Shown: in pieces, positions 47,900 through 59,000 of the stretch
Layout: each line of letters opens with the position of its first letter
Numbering within the stretch: position 1 is the first letter of the stretch
DNA from: Emydura subglobosa
Lineage: Eukaryota; Chordata; Testudines; Chelidae
Reading direction: 5' to 3'
Length of the DNA: 64,000 bases
Assembly: GCA_007922225.1 (NCBI GenBank)
Contig: ML679969.1
Location: forward strand, 496,001 to 560,000
Program-made: the position numbers and the translations under genes
Notes under the pieces: generated by a model
Database searches by the model: none
Seen by the model: only the letters and a program-made list of their open reading frames with translations
Told to the model about the DNA's origin: nothing

Positions 47900-48560
47900 A
47901 CCTAGAAACGAGTGAGTGCTGGGAACAAAGAGTTACAACACAACAGAATAATAAAACGGGAACCCAAGTCTATGCTATTAGTAGTTATCTTTCCTACCTG
48001 ATAAAGTAGGTTTCCCACCCAGAGTTCAGTCTGTTGCAGAGCTGGCTGGTTTCACTGGACCAGGATCCAGTTTTTCATGAGAACGTCCTCACTCCCCAAG
48101 GTGTCTCCTCAAGTGAGAGGATAGAGAGAGCCTTTCCCCCGCTGTTACACTGGAACAGTCTGGTCTCTCTGTTCAGAAGGGTGATCCTCTGTCTGCTGTA
48201 ATGTTTCTTTCTTTCTTACAATTGTTTGCGCTGTTTCTGATAGTTTTCCATTGACAGTCTTGGGACAGACAAGGCTAGACAACTGAATCTTGCATTGCAT
48301 CACTAGCTAACCAGGGAGGGATGACAATTCCCTCCTGCCTGAATGGGCCATCACAGAAACACATTATCCCCTGGCAACTCACTTTTATTCTAAGTCCATA
48401 CAGCAGACTTTCAGTACAATTACATTATTTCTTAATTATCACCTGTACATGCATCTCACACGGATTATGAATCCTGACAAGCTATGAGTTTTCTGTAGGT
48501 ACCTTCTATGTTACTTTATATGGATAAAAAACATCCTGCAAGACATGTGTTTGGTGTAGT
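47900..48560. repeat. Possible LTR-derived sequence
   Basis: It has the AT-rich, CTTTCTTTCTT-containing make-up of reptile LTRs. I found no terminal repeats or target duplication, so this is only a suggestion. Confidence 0.2.
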
Positions 48561-48628
48561 GAGTTTGTCAGGTCTGAGGTGAGCGTTGTTTGCAAAGAAG
48601 AGGGGACCCTTTGCCAAGGAACCTCTCG

Positions 48629-48912
48629 GCAGTGGAGTTTAGCACTGTGACCAGAGTGGTCACTGTCAAAGGAACGGCATAGTTGGCTAGCTGCTAGAAG
48701 ACTATTAGGGATGACACAACTAATGCAGTGTCTACACACACTGTGTTGGCCTGAGTAGGTCAACCAGGGCTCAGTGTTGTATGAGGAGGTAGTGTTACTA
48801 TGTCGCTGTCATTGCTTATGTCAGAGGGAGACACAATTGGGTGTAGACACGTACAACTAGATCAATGCAAGCCAGCTTACGTTGGCCTAACTTTATAGTG
48901 TAGACCAGGCCC
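48629..48912. mobile_element. Short hAT-type non-autonomous element, copy 2
   Basis: It ends TTTATAGTGTAGACCAGGCC and aligns with 6438-6730. Confidence 0.5.
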
Positions 48913-49111
48913 AAGACTATGTAGTTGGCAGCTGTAACAACACATTCTTTGTGAATCAGATCAGAGGGCGACTTGTCATAAACACTCTCCCATAGGTAAC
49001 ACACCATTCACCAGAGATCAGGAGCCTTTTATATGCTTAAAAAAAAATGTTGTTTGCCAAGTATCTGAAGTTTCTGTCCATCCCAAGTTTTAATTATTGT
49101 GAGAAAGCTAA

Positions 49112-49302
49112 GGACTTGTCTGCATACACATTTTCACCAGTTTAGTTAACATGGTGTGTATCAGTATTTATATCAATTCGATATGTCAGGTTTAAACCGA
49201 TTAAAGGGTATTCCACATACAAAGTTGGACCAGGTCAACTCTATTGGTTTAAAGACACACCGTTTGTGAAACTGGTATAACTCTGCATGTAGACAAGTCT
49301 GG
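49112..49302. mobile_element. Miniature inverted-repeat element
   Basis: The left end GGACTTGTCTGCAT and the right end (reverse complement CCAGACTTGTCTACATG) form terminal inverted repeats around an AT-rich centre of about 160 bp. Confidence 0.6.
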
Positions 49303-49644
49303 CCCGGTAAGAATTTTTGGATTTTATAAGGGAAAATCAAGCGGTCTCAATGCACTCTCTGTGGGTATCTCACAGTGTATCAGATACAGTTACTGAGTGC
49401 AACAAAGACCATGTTATTTATGTATGTATTTTACAGTTAAAGCTAGATTCTGGGGCACAAGCTGCAGTAAGGGCAGGATTCTGAAGTGAATTCTGTACAG
49501 TCTTGGAATAGTCAGGACTCTGCTTCTATCGCAGGTTTGTACGGTTCCTACTGGGAGTTTGCTTCATATTCAAATCCAGATCAAATATTCGTTTCAGGAA
49601 AGCAAAACGTCATTCTCTGCAACTACTGGTGCTCCTAGGGCTTG

Positions 49645-49915
49645 TACCCATGGGAAAGTTGTACTGGTATAAGCTAAGGTGTGACTCCAAACCACTATCA
49701 TTATACCAGAGTAACTCCCTGTGTGGACACTCTTATTCTGGTATGGGTGGCTTTTTTTCTGTTTAGCTTATGTTGCTTTGGAAGAGGTTTAAGTTAAATT
49801 GAAAAAAGCTACCATTATACCGGAATGAGAGTGTCCACACAGGGAGTTGTACTAAACTGGTTCACTTATACCAATGTAATTATACTGGTAAAACTTTCTG
49901 TGTAGATAAGCCCTT
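49645..49915. mobile_element. Foldback miniature element (long imperfect palindrome)
   Basis: The left arm AACTCCCTGTGTGGACACTC near 49710 pairs with GAGTGTCCACACAGGGAGTT near 49830. Outer parts (ACTGGTATAA, ATACTGGTAAAACTTTC) also pair. The right edge TGTGTAGATAAGCCCTTA is of the same family style as the other short elements. Confidence 0.65.
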
Positions 49916-52900
49916 AGCTTCCCTCCTCCCCTAGAGTTTTGGAGTTAGGCACCTAACTTCTGGAGAGGAGCAGAGCGTTTAATGGGGCTTTCTAACAGAG
50001 CTCTGGCATGCTGACTTTGAGGCGATGCACATGTCTCAGCGGCTGTCCTGTTCAGAATGGGTCTGTGGCAAGGTACATGACTCCTACAGTCATGCCTGAG
50101 AACAAGAGTTGCTGGGCAGGTGCCTTCACTCGCTTCTCCACTGTGGCCAGCTTAAGTATTTGACTAATAGACTCGTAAATGAATAACCATGTCCTGTGTG
50201 TGCAACGTGGGAAAATGAACGTTACTTTCGGTGTGACTTGACTCTAATGTTGAGTTAACAGTTTTCTCTTTGGGTTGTTTTTATTTGTGAACCATCAGTC
50301 AGACGTGATTCAGGACTTCAGACAAAACCTCAGCCTCATGTCCCAAGGTGGCAGACAAAACACCAAACAGAGATGCCAGAAAATCTCTGCACCGAAACCT
50401 TCCAGTGCAGCGAATCTTCAGGGTCCCAGTGAGGCATGTGCCAGCACCCAGCAAGTCTGAGCTGTACCTTGCAATGGAGTGCCATTGTGTCCCTCCTTTC
50501 CTGCAACTTCTTCCACACTCTTCACTGGGGGCATCTCAAGTGGCCCGTATTACAACGTGTCCAGAGAGGGGAGGACTCGAGTCCAAGGCTGGCAGTACCA
50601 CCTAATGGGGAGACTTCGGACTGAGTCACCCAGTGGCAAGAGTCAGTAGCCACCGCACCTAGCAGCAAGATTCAGCAGCCATGTTGCCCAATGGGGAGAG
50701 TCGGTGGCCAGGGGCAGAGGACCCCAGCCCTCGCTGCTCCCCCAGGTTCCAATCCAGGACCAAAGAACAAAACTCAAAATGGGCGGCCTAGGAGACGGGC
50801 GCCCCTATGCCTGCTCCCTGGGCCGCTTCCTACCCCGGCTGCAATCCTCACCTGCTCTGCCTGCCCAGACTGAGCTCAGCCTCCACTGGGAGAGACCCAG
50901 CAAGGGCAGGGCCTCCTGTGTCCGGAGCAACCCCTTAACCCGCGCCTCACCACTGTGGGGTTGCACACCTGCTCACAACTGGACCGTGGATGCAGGTTAT
51001 CCTGTGTCAACGCTCGCCCAAGTCCTGGTGTGCTCTTTCAAAGAAGACACCGGCCGGGGGGTGGGGTGCGGGAATAGAGGAGATAAGTGCAGGAGAGGGA
51101 GTATGGAAGGTGCAGTCCTAATGCTGAACTCACACTCCTGGGAACCAGGAAGAACTCCACTGAAATCAAGGGAGTCACGTCTGTGTGCGAGAAATCAGAA
51201 TCAAGGCCACTTTTCAGAAGTTCTGAGCGCTCACAACTCCAGCTGAAGTCCCAGGGAACCGTGGCAGCTCCAGGTGACCTCTCTGAAGACTGGGACCACA
51301 GTGCCTCTGTTTCTGAAATGACCTGCTGTCATTGAGGCCTGCCTGGAATTTGAAAGGGTCAAACCCTCATTGCTCCAACTCCAGGAATTCAGCTCGTATG
51401 GAAGCACAGAAAGAGCCAATGGCCAAAGAGCCTGAGATGAAGGTTAATGAGCATGACCTTTGCCTCTCGCTTGCTTGCGTCCAAGGGCTGCTTTGTGCTG
51501 GTCCTGGCTCAGTGGGTGAAGTGTGGCATTTGGGATGGAATCTGGGCACACCACATTTGTAAACAAAACTTCCATTGACACAAGACGTTTTTGCTCATTT
51601 TGCTTTCTGGACAATAAAACTTCAGCATAGCCCAAGAAAGGACACTGGAAAATGAGAGCGCTTCCTCCCCGTAGGGCTGACAGGTAAATGCATGGCTTCA
51701 CTGGGGTAACCTCACCCTCCCTTAGGCAGACATGCTGGAAAGGTGCCAGAGCCATAGCAGAGAGGAATTAGACAGGGGATAGTCTTAGAAACTACCCATA
51801 AACTTGTAGGTGGAAGTAAATGTGAGTCAGGCCAGGCCTGTCCCATGGCTGATCATGATCAGTCTGAGACAATCTCTTGCAAAGTTTCTTCCCTTTAGTG
51901 CTTGCATTTAAAATTCATTCCAGCACAGAGAAATGTTGGGACAAGGAGGTGGGGCATTTCCTGACTGCTCAATAACTACAAACGGGTGGGAAATTATTTT
52001 TTCTTCTTGTAAGAAAAGGGAAAGTTTTCATTTTCATCTGCATTAACATCTTTCTTCAATCGTTTTTGGCTTTGCATCAACATGTTTTGGTTGCTGAGGA
52101 TTGAAAAGTATTCGTTTTGTGGGTTTTGGACAAAAACCTATAACTTTTAGTCTGAAATGGACATTTCCCAGTTTATTTCACATGGACAAAAAGCCATTGT
52201 TTATTTAACAAAAGGTTAAGCCTCTCCCCCAAACGCTGACCAGGTCTATTAATAACAAGACTAAAAGGACACTAGAAAAATACCAAGTACACAACTACAC
52301 TCTTTGGTAGGATTCAGTGCAGTTCTTGGGGCTCAGGCTTATAGGGTGGTTTAGCTGATGGTTTTTCTGCCACTTTTGGTGCTGGCTGTTGCCTTTTCCA
52401 GCAGCTCCACAATGCCCTGCTTTGGTGCCAGTGCTGTGGTAGAAAGCCAATATCAATATCTTTCCAGCAATGCGCTGCGCAGCGCTGAACATGGGATTCC
52501 AGGTGCAGTCCTGCCAGAGAGAGCGGCCGCTGTCTCCGTGTGCTGGATTTCAGGCCCAAAACTGCATCGGCCTTAGCATCTGCCATATCCCATTGTAAAC
52601 TCATGTCTCAGTCGCTGTCCATTCTCCGTGTAGGGCTCCCGCAGCCATTCCTGCTTCCACAGGCTCTGTTGTGCTTCAGGTTATTTTGGAGAAGGTGGAT
52701 TTCAAACTACATGAGAGGGTCACAGGCTTCAAAACCAGAGACTGAGGCTAAGAAAGGGTGAGGACTGAGCAAGCTCAGGACAGAGGTTTCTTCACATGTA
52801 GGGCAATTACTGTGGGAGACCCGCCAGACCCTGGGAAAGCTGTTCTCCGGAACAGGCCAGACACTTGGGGGGAAATCACTGCAGGGGCTGACTGCTGCTC

Positions 52901-54780
52901 AGAGGATAGCAGATCCAGATGGCCAAGCAACCGTCCTATAGGACCAACATTGTACAGTTTACTCCATGCCCGTGGCCCTGCAAACACTGCCAGACCCACA
53001 CAAAAGGAAGCGCTATGATCTTATGCTGACAACTGATACTTCCACAGTGGTTGACCTTCCCCCCCAGCAGTGGGCATTTCTAGACACTCCTGCCTTGCTG
53101 ACTGGGGTACCTCTGGTACTAGCTGTGGTTTGAGGCAGACGGCTTCGGTTTAGCCTGGTTTATGCCAGGCCTCTCTCCTCAGTCTGCGTTACCAGCGTTG
53201 GCACTTCCCGAAGTCACACAGAACCCTGTGCCGTCAAAGGGCCGGCTCTGAGGCTGCTGTGTTCCAGTGGCACTTGCTAGGTCTCTGCCTGGAGGGCTGG
53301 CAGTGTGGGAGCAGCACATCCTGCCATTCCCAAGCCTTGCCCTGGCTTTTCCCTCCATCCCAAGGAGTCTAGGTTCATTCCACTCCAGAAAGCTGCAGCT
53401 AATCCCCACCTTCGTCTATGCTTTCCCGCGCTGCCAGCAGGCCTCTTGCTCTGCGTGCACCACTGACTCTGCTCACGCAGCGTACAGAGCTCCTGCTGGG
53501 GGAGCTGGCGGGGCCGAATTCCAGGCTATTGTGGGAGATTAGAAACTTTGGAGCATGCAGTAATAGCGCGGCAGGAGGTGACTGGCAGGTGAACTCTGTC
53601 TGCCAAGCAGAAACTGGCTGTTCGCTACAGATTTCCTCCTGACCTCCTCCTTCCATACATCAGCGCCTCTGGGAAAGCACAGGCCTAAGAGAAGGGCTGG
53701 GAGTGCAAACCTGGCCCCCGTGGGAGACGGAGACTCCATCTTTTGAACACAGCTTCAGGAAGGCGATGGTAGGAGGGATGCACTGCTGTTGCTGTGGCCA
53801 ACATCACTAATTGGTGTAACAGAAAGGTGGGCTCTAGCTGGTTCCTGGGGTGCTGCCTCTTTCCAGAGCTCTGCAAACATTCTGGCCACATTCCTATCCC
53901 AGACATGGACAAACCCCACACAGCTGCTCGGTGGTTTTTACTGCCTGGCTTTCCTTTGCCTGCTGGTCCCAAGGACGGGTTGAGTGCAGCAACTCCTGCT
54001 GATGGAGTCCTCCAGAGAGATCACCTGCGCGAACCCAGGCCAGGACAGCAACGCCCCATTGCTGGGACGACAGGGATGTCACATATGCTACAGCACCTCC
54101 TGGAGATCTCTCCCTGCCCCCGGAGAGCCAGGCCCTTCAGCCCCACGGGAGGCAGATACCTGAGGTGGGCTGAGGGGCCTGGCTCTCTATGTAGAGGGCA
54201 GGACCCACAGGCTGAGGGATTTGTGGGAATAAAGATATGCCAGACGGTGAGGCCGGGTCATGCTGACCGGGAGAGGCAGCTGCTCATGGGGTCAAGCCCT
54301 GCGAACACAGCTCAGGCCTGTAGGAAAAGCCTGTGTCTGAGGGCCTGAGCTGTCATTAGCCGATAGCGCAGTTGTGCCAGCTGGGCTCACAGGGGAGTCA
54401 CAGGGCAGAGGTTACCATTGCCCCGGGCTCTGCACAGCTACGGACAACTAGGAAATGGGGGCGGGGGAGGTTAGACCCCCCCAGATGTGGGAATTGCAAT
54501 AATACACAAAGGAAACAGCGTGTGGAGCAAACGCTCATTTGTTTCATTCTCATAAAAGTGGACACATTTGGCCCCCGGGCAAAACTTGCGCAGGGCTTGT
54601 GCCCCCCCCCCCCCCCCCCCAGCTGTTCTTTGATTGTTTTTAACTCTCATCCCCGGATCACGCTGTCTACACCTCTGCTCTGGCAACTACACCATCTCCA
54701 CCACAGCCTGGGGCACCTCCCAACAAGGGGCTGTGGGGGCAGGGTGGAGGGTCCTGGCCTGGGGGACCTGCCTGGCTTCC
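49916..54780. other. Intergenic, 5' flank of CLDN19, no gene recognised
   Basis: Notable content is an imperfect tandem repeat of about 45 bp at 50590-50710, an AT-rich repeat piece at 51970-52200, and a run of 19 C at 54602-54620. Open frames up to about 180 codons show no recognisable protein. Confidence 0.4.
54602..54620. repeat. Poly-C tract (19 C)
   Basis: A homopolymer run on the plus strand; its true length is uncertain because such runs are hard to sequence. Confidence 0.9.
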
Positions 54781-54789
54781 CCCATACTT

Positions 54790-54970
54790 GGCCCAAGTAT
54801 ATTTAATTATTTGTACAAAGTGGAACAGCTTCAGCAGGCAAACTTGAGAGAGTCCTGGCCCCGCTGGGGTTAGAGCACTTGCCTGAAGTTTCAAGTCCCT
54901 GCTCCAAGTTAGACAGAGTAGGGGTCTGACCACAGATCTCCTGCATCCCAGCTAGGTGCCTTGACCACTG
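54790..54970 (+). repeat. tRNA-like SINE, copy A (+)
   Basis: It contains GGGGTTAGAGCACTTGCCTG and TTTCAAGTCCCTGC, resembling the A and B boxes of a tRNA-derived SINE. A TATATTTAATTATTTGTACA block precedes them. A closely similar copy lies inverted at 56095-56285. Confidence 0.55.
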
Positions 54971-56094
54971 GGGATCATGTCTGGGTTAAACTGGGAGGGA
55001 ACCAGCATGGAGACCCTGGGAGTTAGAGGGTTCCTGCCAAAAAAGAGACCCCACCCTAGCCTTCCTCACCGAAACACCGAGGCGCTTGGGAGCCAGCTCT
55101 GCTGGGTACTTTCTCGGCATCTGGAAGAGGCCCCCGCCCAGCAGACCAGGGCTAGACGGGGGCTCATGCTAGGGATGCATTTCAAGAAACAGTCAGTGCA
55201 AGATCAACCATGTTCCCCACGGCAGCGACTGCAGCAAGCTGGAGAAGTCCTCAGGGACGCGGGGTCCATCCAGCACCAGGCTCCCGCCAGCCCTTCCGCC
55301 AGACACAGGCCATTTGACTTTCAGTTCCAGCAACATTTTGTGGCAGAATCGATTCGTTCCTGGGAACGGCTGTGCCGCAGGGAAGGGGCGGAAGCAATCG
55401 CACGCTGCTGGGGGCAGACGCAGCAAGAGAGGCAGCCAGAAGGGAGATGCTTCCAGAAGAAAACCAAATAGCACCGTGGGTTTGGGGCTGACTCGATCCC
55501 TGAGCAAGGAGGGGAGAGCCTCTCTCCATGCAGCGTCTCCCCCGTGGCCCGCTGGAGCCCCTGCTGCTCTTTGGGAGCTCTTCCTGCATGGCTCCTGGGG
55601 CTGGAAATGTTTAACTCTCCTGCTAACGCTCATTAGCAATCTGCTCACACCCGCATTCCTGAGTGCACCAGAGGGCATGGCCCTCCCCTGCCCGTGCTCC
55701 CCGGGAGACCATCCCTGAGGGGGTAAAACGTCCAAATGGACCGGAAAGGGACTCACACCTCAGCTGCGCTGTAACCCCCTCACCTTGAGCTCACCCCCCC
55801 CAGTTCCCCTGGACCACTGGCTCAGCTTCACACCGCTCTGAATTGCCAGGTTCCTCTGCAGGAATGGTTTCAGCTCCCCCCACACCCTCAGCTGTAATTC
55901 CCTATCCCCAGCTACACCTTCAGGTCTTCTCTGCAGCTTGGTGACACCTTCCCCTTCCCCCAGCGCCTCTGCAGGAATGGTTTCTGCTGGGGACAGCGAT
56001 TTGATTTCATCCCCAGAAAGGGATCTCTGCCCTAGGGCCATTATCTGTTTGCAACAGAAAAGTGAGTGAGTGACGGGTTGTCCAGTGACCCCCA

Positions 56095-56285
56095 GGGGCC
56101 AGGGCACCCAGCTGGGATGCAGGAGATCTGTGGTCAGACCCCTGCTCTGTCTAATTTGGAGCAGGGACTTGAAACTCCAGGCAAGTGCTCTAACCCCAGC
56201 CTACTGCCAAGCCGGGGCCAGGACTCTCTCAGCCTGCTGAAGCTGTTCCACTGTGTACAAATAATTAAATATACTTGGGCCAAGA
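56095..56285 (-). repeat. tRNA-like SINE, copy B (inverted relative to copy A)
   Basis: Its reverse complement matches copy A through TGGCCCAAGTATATTTAATT, GGAACAGCTTCAGCAGGC and GGGGTCTGACCACAGATCTC. Confidence 0.55.
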
Positions 56286-56344
56286 GAGGGGTGACAAATG
56301 CATTCAGCTGAAAGGTCAGAGACTCTAGAAGTGGGAGAAATTGA

Positions 56345-56490
56345 AACTCACTCCAGAATGCCTCAGCGCCTGGTGGCCAGGGCACACACCTGAGAGGGGG
56401 AGACTCTTGTTCAAACCCCTTCTCTGCCTGGGCAGAGGGGGAATTTCACAGGGGTCTCCCACGCCCCAGGTGAGCACGTTGAGCTAGAGG
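56345..56490 (+). repeat. tRNA-like SINE, diverged third copy
   Basis: The pattern GGTGGCCAGGGCACACACCTG ... TTCAAACCCCTTCTCTGCC ... GGGTCTCCCACGCCCCAGGT resembles the same SINE type. Confidence 0.4.
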
Positions 56491-56614
56491 TGAGGAGGGA
56501 GATCGGCACCGCCTGCCCCCAGCTGTGGGGCTAGGCAGGTGCTGCTGCACTGCAAGGAACAGCTTAGACGTCCCACCCCAGGACAGCAGGGCTGTGAATC
56601 CCAAAGAGGTGAGC

Positions 56615-57430
56615 ACCGAACTCCCTGCGAGGGGCAGGGCTGAGGACCCATCCCTCTCCTCAGCATCCTCTGCAGCTCCCTGCCCAGCATGCTGGCTTTG
56701 TGGCTCCCCTTCCAAGGTGCCCATCTCCCCCCAGGCAGTGTACCGGGAACCCAGGCTCCAGACACAGCCCTCCCTGCTTAAGCTCCAGGCAGCTACTGAC
56801 TCTGCTCTGCCCTGCCTCTCTTTTTATATGGGCCTGCTGGGCCCTGATTGGCTGCTCTTCACAGCCCCTCTTCTATTGGCTGCTTTTTGCACAGCCTCCC
56901 CAGGCTATTAACCCCATACTGGCCAGTGTGGGGCAGATGTCCCATCACACTCCTGCTTAATTGCGCGCTGACTCCCGTGATTCTGTGCGGGGCTGATGGC
57001 CAACGGTCAGGAGTTGACAGAGGGGCAGGGCACGGAGCTTTTCTCTGCCGTCGCTGGCTGTAGGATTGGGCTGTCGGGTTGAGAAGCAGGTAACGTGTCA
57101 CAGAAACCCCTTTTGACCACAAGACTGGGCCAGACAGCCCTGGTGTCAGCGGGTGCAGGATTCCCGACCCCAGGGCTGGATCACCGAGGGACTTCGGCGT
57201 TGCAACGCTCAGCATTGCAGCACCTAACTTCTAGGTGTCCTGCCACCCCGTGGAATTCACAACACCTGAGCGAGGAGCCTGGGTTCCCGGTACACTGCAT
57301 GGGGGGAGATGGGCATCTTGGAAGGGGAGCCACAAAAGCCAGCATGCTGGGCCGGGAGCTGCTTAAGCAGCCAACAGAGGATGCTGAGGAGAGGGATGGG
57401 TCCTCAGCTCTGCCCCGCTCAGGGAGGTCG
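56615..57430. repeat. Inverted-repeat pair around about 500 bp
   Basis: The segment 56618-56762 (GCAGGGCTGAGGACCCATCC, CCAGCATGCTGGCTTTGTGG, AGTGTACCGGGAACCCAGGC) is present as its reverse complement at about 57266-57425. The two arms enclose 500 bp without a recognised gene. It may be two copies of a dispersed repeat in opposite orientation or one large foldback element. Confidence 0.65.
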
Positions 57431-58790
57431 AGGGCCAGGCAAAAAAAGCCCTTCAAAGACACCCTCAAAGCCAGCATGAAGTGCAATATTGACATAAACC
57501 CTCAACCAATCAAAATGGAGAAGGACCTCGCAGCAGGGATCCCGGTATTTCAAAATCCAATGGAGACACCAGGAAAAGGAGAAATGGGAAAGGAGGAAAG
57601 ATGGTGCCGCAGCCTGACTCAACAGTCCAGATCTGCCTCCCATTGGGAAAGGTCTGCCCCACTGGGGACAAGCTCTGGGGATCCCACCTGTGGATCTACC
57701 CGCGCTAAGTGGCTATCGTTTTACGGAAGACAATCATCCGCGAAGGCCAGGGATTGCTGACAGAACCTGTGTTGAATGGGAGCGAGAGAGCCAGCCAGTG
57801 TCAGTGCAAAGGTTCTGTATGGGAAGGAACGCAGCACTCCCGTCCCGTCCCGTCCCATCCCCTCCCGTCCCGGCTGAGCTCCAGAACACACCTCGTGTAG
57901 TGCTCATGGAGGGAGGGCTGGAGGCTAACACTTTCCCCTGGCCTTTCTCCATCCAAGCACTTCTGCTTTCACTTTACCCTCCGTTTAAAGGGTGGGATCC
58001 AGCCCCAATCTCCCAGCAGCATCTCTGGCCTGTGGAGCGCCTGACCTATTGCCTGGTCAAGTGCTAGGTGCCCCACCCAGAGCTGATGGGGCACATGGGT
58101 GTCAGAGACAGCACCAGCCCTCGGCCTGCAGAACACGTGCACGCGGGGCCTGTACGCAGGAAACGGTCAAGCTGAGAAGCGGAGCTAATCACAACATCCT
58201 GCTCTGGAGTTCTGGGGTCTGAGTTCATCACTGGCAAACTCTCCCTCCGCCTCGCAGATGTGGCTAGTTGGGACAAGCAGGGTTTGTTTATTAAACTATT
58301 TCTTCCCTTTTTCTAAATATTATTTAGCTGCCCCGTCGGGCATTTTTATGCAGATCTGTATTTACTCACATTCTCGGGATAGTTATGCTAATGAGCGGAG
58401 CTCCCGGACTCCAGCAGGGAACAATCCTCGCCCCTGTTCGGGCCCGTCGCGTGGAATGTTCCCCTTGTTCGTGCGGGGTGGCAGTGCCCGGCGCAGAGCT
58501 GTGGGCGCAGAGGTGGCAGAGCATAGGCCCGGCCTGCCCTCGCCCTGCTGGCGCACACAAGCCGAGCGCTGGGGCAGGCTGCAGAGCGATTCTCCTCACT
58601 GCCAGCGTCCCCAGCGACTGTCCATCCCACTGACGGCTGTGCCCAGGGCCAGCCCGAGGGCAGGGGGGAGGTTACTGAGATGGTTCTTTGAGCCCCTGCA
58701 GCAGCAGGCCCCGACTATTGGGACCTGTTAGCAACAGGTGTCGATTGGGACTGGTTCCATTTTCAAGGCTCTGAGCCTGGACAAGGGCTG
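57431..58790. other. Intergenic, nothing recognised
   Basis: It contains short CCCGTC-rich repeats near 57840 and a locally GC-rich stretch at 58400-58700. No exon was recognised. Confidence 0.3.
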
Positions 58791-58794
58791 TACG

Positions 58795-59000
58795 CGTTGG
58801 GTATGTCTGCGCTGCACAAAAACCCTGCGCCAGCGTCAGGGGCTACAGCCCTGGGCTCACGCTGGAGCACTACAAATAGCCAGGTAGAGGCTCCTGCTCG
58901 GGCTGTGAACCACCCTCCTCCCTGGGGCTCAGAGCCCGGGCTCCAGCCAGCGTGGGAACGTCTGCACAGCTCTGCACCCTGGGCTCAGACTCTCTGCCAC
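58795..59000. mobile_element. Short hAT-type element, degraded
   Basis: GGGTATGTCTGCGCTGCACA, then CAGCCCTGGGCTCACGCTGG and GGGGCTCAGAGCCCGGGCTC are typical of another short non-autonomous family in reptile genomes. The right edge was not found. Confidence 0.4.

Noticed and set aside
54790..54970. A genuine tRNA gene
   Set aside because: Box-A-like and box-B-like motifs are present, but there is no cloverleaf I can draw and similar copies elsewhere mark it as a SINE.
55193..55756. 187-codon minus-strand open frame
   Set aside because: No recognisable domain, no conserved splice structure, and overlapping frames of similar length on the other strand.
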